Shown: piece after piece, positions 26,403 to 33,616 of the stretch
Layout of the letters: each line of letters starts with the position of its first letter
Position numbering within the stretch: position 1 is the first letter of the stretch
Source of the DNA: Myxococcota bacterium
Lineage (GTDB): Bacteria > Myxococcota_A > Polyangia > Polyangiales > Polyangiaceae
DNA length: 33,616 nucleotides
Reading direction: 5' to 3'
NCBI GenBank assembly: GCA_963169165.1
Contig: CAUJFL010000070.1
Coordinates: 1-33,616, forward strand
Made by a program: the position numbers and the translations under genes
Notes under the pieces: model-generated
Databases searched by the model: none
What the model was told of the DNA's origin: nothing
Seen by the model: the letters and a program-made list of their open reading frames with translations, nothing else

Positions 26403-27931
26403 GGCGGGCGCTCGCGGGCTCGGTGGTCGCGATGTCAGTGCTCGTCGCGTGCGGCGGCGAGGGGGTCGACGACGGGGGTGCAGACGAGCCGGTCGGAGAG
26501 GTCTCGCTGCCGCTCGCCGCGCACTGCAGCGTCAACGTGGTCGGCAAGGGCACGAAGGACGTCGAGTCCGACTACCTGCCGCACGTCGTGCACTGCGAGA
26601 ACGGCGGGGCGCCGTTCGAGGCGCTGAAGGCGCAGGCGATCGCCGCGCGCACGTACCTCTATTACAAGCTCAAGAAGGGCACCTCGATCACCGACGGCCA
26701 GGGGGACCAGGTCTACTCGTGCGGCAGCGGCCCGACGGCGGCGCAGATCAAGGCCGTCAAGGACACCGCCGGGCAGGTGCTCCAGTATCAGGGCACGACG
26801 ATCGCTGGGTTCTTCGTGGCGGGCGCGCAGCAGAAGCCGCCGTCTTGCAAGGGGAGCACCGCGGCCGCGACCGAGAAGTATGTGACCTACAACGACGGGC
26901 TGACGGGCTCGAAGGTTCATCAGACCTCGCTCGGCTGGATCAGCCCCACCAACAAAGAGAACCGCGGGTGCATGTCGCAGTGGGGCGCGCGTTGCCTCGA
27001 CTCGGCGGGGCGCACCTCGACCAGTATCCTCAAGTTCTACTACGGGGCCGACATCTCGATCGTCACCGCGACCGGCAGCTGCGTGGGCGGAGACGCGGAC
27101 GGCGACGGCAAGGGCGACGCGAGCGACAACTGCCCGAGCGTCGCCAACGCCAGCCAGCTCGACACTGACAAGGACAAGAAGGGCGACGCGTGCGACGACG
27201 ACGACGACGGCGACGGCGACAAGGACTCGGCCGACAACTGCTCGCTCGTGAAGAATCCGGACCAGGCGGACCTCGACAAGGACAAGAAGGGCGACGCCTG
27301 CGACGGTGACGACGACGGCGACGGGGTCGCGGACGCCGCAGACAACTGCCCGCGCGCCAGCAACAAATCGCAGCTCGACACGGACAAAGACAAGAAGGGC
27401 GACGCGTGCGACGACGACGACGACGGCGACGGCGTCCCCGACGCGACCGACGTCTGCCCCAAGGTGCCCGACGCCGACCAGCTCGACAGCGACAAGGATG
27501 AGAAGGGCGACGCGTGCGACGACGACGACGACGGCGACGGCGCGCCCGACGCGACCGACAACTGCCCGACGGTCCCCAACGCCGACCAGCTCGATGACAA
27601 CGACGACGGGGTTGGCGACGCTTGCCAGGAGGACACGGACGGCGACGGCGAGCCAGATGTCACTGACAATTGTGTCAAGGTCGAGAACCCTGACCAGACC
27701 GACGCGGACGGCGACGGCAAGGGTGACGCGTGCGACGCGCCGCCCGAGGCCAAGCCCCCGATCGACGACGACCGCGATCCGGCCGGCGGGCAGGGCGTCG
27801 TCGTGACGGTGGTGCCAAATGAGACCGAGGCGTCGGGCGGGTGCGCGGTCGCGCGCGGCCGTGGCGCGTGGGGCGCGCTGTCCTTCGCCGCGCTGGCGTG
27901 GCTCGCGGCGCGCCGTCGCCAGAGGGCCTGA
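26399..27931 (+). CDS. SpoIID-type lytic transglycosylase lipoprotein with TSP3 stalk
   Basis: 510 residues from a GTG that overlaps the previous stop. The signal peptide ends in LVAC, a lipobox with C18. The SpoIID-like domain (about 45-228) has YLPHVVHCENGG (E67, the expected catalytic Glu), PFEALKAQAIAARTYLYYK, QVYSCGS, DTAGQVLQYQGTTIAGFFVA and NRGCMSQWGARC to ILKFYYG, in family order. SpoIID enzymes cleave glycan strands of peptidoglycan that lack stem peptides. Six TSP3 modules follow (about 232-446). The tail SGGC (C482), a hydrophobic helix and RRRQR is a MYXO-CTERM signal. It pairs with the upstream peptidase: removal of stem peptides by one would make substrate for the other. Extra Cys residues in the catalytic domain may form disulfides. 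Confidence 0.85.
   Translation: MRRALAGSVVAMSVLVACGGEGVDDGGADEPVGEVSLPLAAHCSVNVVGKGTKDVESDYLPHVVHCENGGAPFEALKAQAIAARTYLYYKLKKGTSITDGQGDQVYSCGSGPTAAQIKAVKDTAGQVLQYQGTTIAGFFVAGAQQKPPSCKGSTAAATEKYVTYNDGLTGSKVHQTSLGWISPTNKENRGCMSQWGARCLDSAGRTSTSILKFYYGADISIVTATGSCVGGDADGDGKGDASDNCPSVANASQLDTDKDKKGDACDDDDDGDGDKDSADNCSLVKNPDQADLDKDKKGDACDGDDDGDGVADAADNCPRASNKSQLDTDKDKKGDACDDDDDGDGVPDATDVCPKVPDADQLDSDKDEKGDACDDDDDGDGAPDATDNCPTVPNADQLDDNDDGVGDACQEDTDGDGEPDVTDNCVKVENPDQTDADGDGKGDACDAPPEAKPPIDDDRDPAGGQGVVVTVVPNETEASGGCAVARGRGAWGALSFAALAWLAARRRQRA
27092..27736 (+). repeat. TSP3-encoding tandem repeat, six modules
   Basis: Six modules of the same design as at 25377-26210, including repeated DKDKKGDAC-type units. 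Shared DNA between the two genes could allow recombination between them. Confidence 0.88.
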
Positions 27932-27934
27932 GCG

Positions 27935-28227
27935 TCAGTCGTCCGGCAGCGGCTGCAGCGTGACCTCGAGCGCGACGGGCTCGTCGCCGGCGACGACGAC
28001 GCGATCCCAGGGGAAATAGCCCGCGCGCTCGACGGAGACGCGGTGGCGCCCCTTCGGGAGCTTGAGCCCGTACCGGGAGACCACCCCGAGATCGCCGACG
28101 AAGACGTCGTCGACTGTCACCGTCGCGTCGCGCGGGGCGCCCACCAGCTTGACCTTGCCGGTCGTCGGCTTGGCGCCAGCGCAGCCGACCACGAGCGAGA
28201 GGCAGAGGCCGAGGCAGAGCGCGCGGT

Positions 28228-28231
<4 letters not shown>
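27935..28231 (-). CDS. Small PEGA-domain lipoprotein
   Basis: 98 residues from a GTG that overlaps the guaA stop (GTGA). The signal peptide ends in LVVGC, a lipobox with Cys at about residue 17. One PEGA domain fills the rest: [43 protein letters not shown] domains are small beta-sandwiches common in surface proteins of Myxococcota and are thought to mediate protein or wall contacts. The gene ends 3 bases from the convergent SpoIID-type gene. Its coupling to guaA suggests only shared transcription. Confidence 0.85.
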
Positions 28232-29781
<1,550 letters not shown>

Positions 29782-29795
29782 GCGCGCCCGGTATC
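29782..29795 (-). promoter_or_regulatory. -10-like element of guaA
   Basis: On the minus strand GATACC (29795 to 29790) within GTGATACC, 8 bases before the ATG at 29781. It matches the element before 23755 in sequence and distance. Confidence 0.4.
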
Positions 29796-30079
29796 ACGGC
29801 TTCGTGATCGACGCGACGGCGACGGCTCTCGCGCGTCCTCGAGGCGCGGAGGCGTGTGTTCACAGCGGCTGGAGCTCGTGCGTGCTCGGAGGGTGACCTC
29901 GGCCACGCGGCGCAGACAGCGTCCGGGGTGGCTGTCAGACCATCACACGATGCCCGAGCTGCCGCTGGCGCCAGCGCCCCGAACCGCACAGGAGCCGTGC
30001 CAAGTGATTCGCCTCTTGCTTGGGAAGGCGCCTCGGGCGTCGAGACCTGGCTGGCCGAGCGCGGAGACCGCGGCGCCCT
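29796..30079. other. Spacer between hutH and guaA with palindromes
   Basis: About 284 bases without a convincing gene. It holds a 14-base perfect palindrome CGCTGGCGCCAGCG (29963-29976) and a hairpin GACAGC-N10-GCTGTC (29915-29936). Neither is followed by a T-tract on the minus strand. Short open frames here look like composition effects. Confidence 0.35.
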
Positions 30080-31633
30080 TCACAGCAGCGGACCGGTCGC
30101 GCCCTCCACCGCCGCGACGAGCCCGCCCGACGCGACGAGCTCTCGCACGGCCTCGATGTCGCGGTAGAGGGGCCGATCGTCCTCGTACTCGCGGACGCGC
30201 TCGCGCACCTTGGCGACCGCCGCCGCCACGCCGCGCGACGGCGCGAGCGGCCTCCGCTGGTCGACCCCGGCGGCAGCGGTCAACACCTCGATCGCGAGCG
30301 CGCGCTCGACGTTCGCGCGCACCATGGTCAGCTTCCGCGCGCTGATGCTCCCCATCGACACGTGGTCCTCCTTGCCGGCCGACGACGGGATGCTGTCGAT
30401 GCTGGCGGGGTGGCAGAGCACCTTGTTCTCGCTGACCAGCGACGCGCTGGCGACCTGGGCGATCATGAAGCCCGAGTGCAGGCCGCTGTTCTTCGCGAGG
30501 AACGGCGTGAGGCCGCTCGACAGCGCCGGGTTCACGAGCTGCTCGACCCGTCGCTCGGAGATGTTGGCGAGCTCTGCGGTGGCCATCGCGGCCAGATCGA
30601 GCGCGAGCGCCAGCGGTTGACCATGAAAATTGCCGCCTGACACGAGATCGGCCTGACCATCCGGGCCCACGAACACGAGCGGGTTGTCAGTGACGCTGTT
30701 GAGCTCGAGCTCGAGCACCTGGTGGGCCCAGGCGAGCGCGTCGCGGCTGGCGCCGTGCACCTGCGGCATGCATCGGAACGAGTAGGCGTCCTGGACGCGC
30801 GCGCAGTCCTTGTGGCTCTCCATGATGGCGCTGTCGGCGAGCAGCGCGCGGAGGTTGACGGCCGTGTCGCGCGCGCCGGGGTGCGGGCGCAGGGCGATCA
30901 CGCGCTCGTCGAACGGCCGCGCCGAGCCCTTGTTGGCCTCGAGGCTCATGGCGCCGGCGACGTCGGCCACGGTGGCGAGGCGCCTGGCCGCCAGCACCGA
31001 GAGCGCGCCCTGCGCCGCCATCATCTGGGTCCCGTTGATGAGTGACAACCCCTCCTTCGCGTGCAGGGAGATCGGCGCGAGGCCCGCCTGACGGAGCGCG
31101 ACGTCGCCGTCGACGTAGCCCGCGCCAGACAGCGCCTCGCCCTCGCCCGTGAGCACGAGGGCGAGGTGCGCGAGCGGCGCGAGATCGCCCGACGCGCCCA
31201 CGCTGCCCTGGCCCGGGACGCGCGGCGTGACGCCCGCGTTGAGCATCGCCGCCAGCAGATCGACCAGCTCCTCGCGGACGCCCGACGCGCCGAGCGCGAG
31301 GACCGCGGCGCGCAGCAAGATCATCGCGCGCACCTCGGCGCGGGGCAGGTCGGGGCCGACGCCCGACGCGTGGCTGCGCACGAGGTTGTGCTGCAGCGCG
31401 CGCACGTCGCGCTCGTCGATGCGCGTCTCCGAGAGGAAGCCGAAGCCCGTGTTGACCCCGTACACGCGCGGCGCGGCGTCGCCCGCGTCGGCGATGCGGT
31501 CGATCGCGCGGCGCGCCTCGCGCATCCGCGCGCGCGCGTCGTCCGAGAGACGCGCCGGGCGGTCGCGCAGCGCGACGTCCTCGAGGTCCTGCAGGGTCAG
31601 CGGGCGGCCGATTTCGACGGGGGCGGCGGTCAT
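30080..31633 (-). CDS. hutH: Histidine ammonia-lyase
   Basis: 517 residues. The A147-S148-G149 triad in [19 protein letters not shown] forms the MIO prosthetic group of aromatic amino acid lyases. [12 protein letters not shown] holds the catalytic Tyr loop and [11 protein letters not shown] (about 83-93) has the Ser-His pair seen in histidine- rather than tyrosine- or phenylalanine-specific members. Reaction: L-histidine to urocanate and ammonia, the first step of histidine breakdown. No other hut gene is in the window. A -10-like TAGACC lies 7 bases before the ATG and two GC-rich palindromes lie further upstream. An aminomutase or lyase for another amino acid remains possible because these enzymes share most motifs. 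Confidence 0.93.
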   Translation of the reverse strand: MTAAPVEIGRPLTLQDLEDVALRDRPARLSDDARARMREARRAIDRIADAGDAAPRVYGVNTGFGFLSETRIDERDVRALQHNLVRSHASGVGPDLPRAEVRAMILLRAAVLALGASGVREELVDLLAAMLNAGVTPRVPGQGSVGASGDLAPLAHLALVLTGEGEALSGAGYVDGDVALRQAGLAPISLHAKEGLSLINGTQMMAAQGALSVLAARRLATVADVAGAMSLEANKGSARPFDERVIALRPHPGARDTAVNLRALLADSAIMESHKDCARVQDAYSFRCMPQVHGASRDALAWAHQVLELELNSVTDNPLVFVGPDGQADLVSGGNFHGQPLALALDLAAMATAELANISERRVEQLVNPALSSGLTPFLAKNSGLHSGFMIAQVASASLVSENKVLCHPASIDSIPSSAGKEDHVSMGSISARKLTMVRANVERALAIEVLTAAAGVDQRRPLAPSRGVAAAVAKVRERVREYEDDRPLYRDIEAVRELVASGGLVAAVEGATGPLL

Positions 31634-31646
31634 CGGCGCGGGTCTA
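31634..31646 (-). promoter_or_regulatory. -10-like element of hutH
   Basis: On the minus strand TGGTAGACC contains hexamer TAGACC (31646 to 31641) with an extended TG, 7 bases before the ATG at 31633. Confidence 0.4.
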
Positions 31647-31657
31647 CCACGGGCGGG

Positions 31658-31686
31658 GGCGGCGCCGCCTGGCAGGGAGCGCTCCC
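31658..31686. promoter_or_regulatory. Two 12-base palindromes upstream of hutH
   Basis: GGCGGCGCCGCC (31658-31669) lies where the hutH -35 should be, and GGGAGCGCTCCC (31675-31686) lies 5 bases beyond it. They could be operators for a histidine-responsive repressor, or a terminator for the upstream gene, although no T-tract follows. Confidence 0.35.
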
Positions 31687-31720
31687 GCGCTCGCCGCGCG
31701 AAGAGTTGGCAAAGAGCCAG

Positions 31721-33616
31721 TCATCGTCGCACGCGCTCGCGCGCGAGCCGCAGGCGCTGCTCGGTCCCTCGCCGCGTCACGGTCACCGTGACGTCCACGC
31801 CGAGCGGTCCCGACAGGCGCGCGCGGAGATCCTCGAGGGAGGTGGGCGCGTGGCCGTCGACCGACAGCACCACGTCGTCCTCCTCGACGCCGGCGCGCTC
31901 GGCCTCGCTGCCGCGCGCGACGTGTCGGACGAAGAACACGCGGGCGCCGCCGTCGTGGCGCTCGCCGAGCGTGACGGCGACCCCGCCCGCGGTCGCGGCC
32001 TCGGCCCCCGCGACGGCCTCGTCGAGCCGGATGCGGACGTCCCGCTGGATCTCGCCGCCCCGCGCGTGGGTCGTCACGCGGCCGCGCCCGTGCTCGGCCG
32101 AGTAGGCCTCGAGCGTGACCGGGCCGTCGGCGACGTCGGACAGCACGAACTCTCCGCGCGCGTTGGTGATGGCGACACCAGCCGGCAACGGACCCACGGG
32201 CAGGTACGCCGGCGCGGCGTCGACGGCCACGCGGGCGCCCGCGACCGGGTCGCCGCGCGCGTCGACCACCGAGCCTTCGAGCGAGCCCGCCTCCTCGAGC
32301 ACGAGCCGCGAGAGCTCGTGCTTCGCGTCCCCGTCGGTGCGCGGGATCTCGAGCGTGCGCTCGACGCGGCCGAAGCCGCGCTTCGTGAGCGTCAGCCTGA
32401 GCTTGCCGGGGGAGAGATCGCGCAGCTCGTAGCGGCCGGCGTCGTCGGTCTTCGCGCGGCGCGTGCCCACCGCCGACACCGCCACCAGCTCGACCCCGCC
32501 GAGCGGCTCGCGCCCGCCGCGCGTCCTCACCTCGCCGACGGCCGCGACGCCGCGGTGGAGCGTCAACGTGAGCTCGCGCGCCGTGAGCTCCGCGGTGGTG
32601 AGCTCGGTCGCGAAGCCGGGCAGCGAGGCGGTGAGCCGCGCCTGCAGGCCCACCGCGTCCGGGAGCGCGGCGAGGCCCTCCTTGTCAGTGAAGCGCGTCA
32701 CGCGGAGCGGTGAGTCGTCCGACAGCGAGACCGCGGTGACCTGCACGCCGTCGAGCGGAAATCCCCGGTCGTCGAGCACGCGCACGCTGGCCGTCTCGCG
32801 CGCCTCGGGCAGCGTCAGCACGACCTCGCGCCGCTCGGACTCGCCGAGCTCGAGCGCGCGCGTCAGCGCGACGCGATCGACGGACTCGGGCCGCGCGACC
32901 GAGAGGGAGATCTGCGCCGGCACCGCCGCGAACGCGAAGGAGCCGTCGTCGGCGGTCAGCAGCGATCGAACGAGCGAGCCGCGCGTGGCCGCGAGCTCGA
33001 CTCGCGCTCCCGAGATGCCCCTGCCGCTCGCGTCGACCACGCGCCCCGACAGCGCCGCGCCCGTCCGCAGCGTCACCCTCACGCGCGCCTCGCCGCCCGA
33101 GGCGACGTGCGCGACGTCGCTCGTCGCCTCGACGAAGCCAGGGTGCCTCACGATCGCGCGGAGCCTCCCCGGCGGCACGGGCGGGCTCGTGAACCTCCCG
33201 TCGCGCCCGCTGATCCACGCGCCGTCGGCCGACGGATCGAGCTCGGGCATCCGCGCGACCTCGCCGCCGCCTGCCGCCGGGATCCCCGGGATCGGGCCGA
33301 CGGTGACGCCGAGCTCGCCGGCGGGCAACAGCGCGAGCGGGCCGGGCAGCGCCCACGTGAAGTGCGTCGCGCGGAAGCGGGCGCGGCCGGCCGTCTCGTC
33401 GACTGGCATGCCGGCGAAATCGACGCCGACGATCTCGATCGACGCGCCTGGCACCGGGATGTCACGATCGTCGTTCACCTCGACGATCAGCCTGCCGCCG
33501 CGCACGAGCGGCACCTGCAGCGGCCCGTCGAGCTTCTGCGGGACGAGCAACCCATACGGGACGAAGCCGTCGGCCTCGACGCGGAGGCTCGCGGGGCGGT
33601 TCGAGATCGGCCCCAG
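31721..33616 (-). CDS. Protein with carboxypeptidase-regulatory-like repeats and C-terminal PDZ, 5' cut off
   Basis: The frame is open to the right edge, so the N-terminus is missing; 631 residues are visible. At least four beta-sandwich units of the carboxypeptidase-regulatory type are seen, with landmarks LSGRVVDASGRGISGARVEL, LLTADDGSFAFAAVP, KTDDAGRYELRDLSPGKLRL, LEGSVVDARGDPVAGARVAV and ITNARGEFVLSDVADGPV. The last 85 residues read as a PDZ domain (VFFVRHVARGSEAERAGVEE, DDVVLSVDGHAPTSLEDLRA). Such proteins are usually exported and act as adhesins, scaffolds or protein-binding modules; the PDZ suggests binding of C-terminal tails. Signal peptide and full length lie outside the window. Confidence 0.85.
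   Translation of the reverse strand: MGPISNRPASLRVEADGFVPYGLLVPQKLDGPLQVPLVRGGRLIVEVNDDRDIPVPGASIEIVGVDFAGMPVDETAGRARFRATHFTWALPGPLALLPAGELGVTVGPIPGIPAAGGGEVARMPELDPSADGAWISGRDGRFTSPPVPPGRLRAIVRHPGFVEATSDVAHVASGGEARVRVTLRTGAALSGRVVDASGRGISGARVELAATRGSLVRSLLTADDGSFAFAAVPAQISLSVARPESVDRVALTRALELGESERREVVLTLPEARETASVRVLDDRGFPLDGVQVTAVSLSDDSPLRVTRFTDKEGLAALPDAVGLQARLTASLPGFATELTTAELTARELTLTLHRGVAAVGEVRTRGGREPLGGVELVAVSAVGTRRAKTDDAGRYELRDLSPGKLRLTLTKRGFGRVERTLEIPRTDGDAKHELSRLVLEEAGSLEGSVVDARGDPVAGARVAVDAAPAYLPVGPLPAGVAITNARGEFVLSDVADGPVTLEAYSAEHGRGRVTTHARGGEIQRDVRIRLDEAVAGAEAATAGGVAVTLGERHDGGARVFFVRHVARGSEAERAGVEEDDVVLSVDGHAPTSLEDLRARLSGPLGVDVTVTVTRRGTEQRLRLARERVRR

Noticed and set aside
25377-27736. 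Regular repeats that might suggest a CRISPR or other non-coding array
   Set aside because: They are in frame and encode TSP3 calcium-binding modules with Cys pairs.
29856-30167. Possible small plus-strand gene between guaA and hutH
   Set aside because: It runs into the end of hutH on the other strand, has no ribosome site and a composition like other shadow frames.

Overview
The window is very GC-rich, densely coded DNA from a Gram-negative deltaproteobacterial-type genome. I infer a member of the Myxococcota, probably the Polyangia/Sorangiineae side. The reasons are several Pro/Ala-rich lipoproteins, a Ser/Thr-kinase-like domain fused to a sigma-54 activator, two proteins with long thrombospondin type 3 (TSP3) calcium-binding stalks, and two C-termini of the MYXO-CTERM sorting type. 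Species cannot be named from sequence reading alone. There is no tRNA, rRNA, CRISPR array, insertion sequence or phage gene; this looks like ordinary chromosome.

Layout. 1-1073: 3' part of gltD. 1078-1995 (minus): Pro/Ala-rich protein of unknown function. 2050-6641 (plus): a tight run of a membrane-anchored OmpA-like protein, a membrane-anchored coiled-coil protein and an LpxK-like protein that has lost its P-loop lysine, then an amine oxidase and a MeaB-type GTPase. 6754-7227: bacterioferritin. 7233-9384 (minus): a Cys-motif protein of unknown function and a serine hydrolase of the beta-lactamase fold. 9450-12063 (plus): clpS-clpA. 12120-12845: a three-haem cytochrome c lipoprotein with a clear terminator. 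12921-13196 (minus): a small winged-helix regulator beside an unusually AT-rich spacer. 13490-15768: an MCE/MlaD lipid-transport protein with a barrel-like C-terminus, overlapping a DEDDh exonuclease. 15826-19741: a large lipoprotein, an unknown protein and a monoacylglycerol-lipase-like hydrolase.

19804-27931 is the most striking block. It holds a 1309-residue regulator (kinase-like, helical, GAF, sigma-54 AAA+, Fis HTH), then a beta-propeller-like protein and two secreted proteins. One of these is an NlpC/P60-type peptidoglycan peptidase and the other a SpoIID-type glycan-strand lytic transglycosylase. Both carry TSP3 stalks and a MYXO-CTERM anchor. The last three genes overlap by 4 bases each, so they probably work together: a surface-anchored pair that could cut both the peptide and the glycan parts of the wall, under a dedicated regulator.

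27935-33616 (minus): a small PEGA lipoprotein overlapping guaA, then hutH, then the 3' part of a large protein with carboxypeptidase-regulatory-like repeats and a PDZ domain.

A second theme is gene starts. Genes that lead a transcription unit usually show a -10-like hexamer only 6-11 bases before the start codon and no Shine-Dalgarno sequence, whereas some internal operon genes have strong Shine-Dalgarno sites. This suggests frequent leaderless mRNAs.
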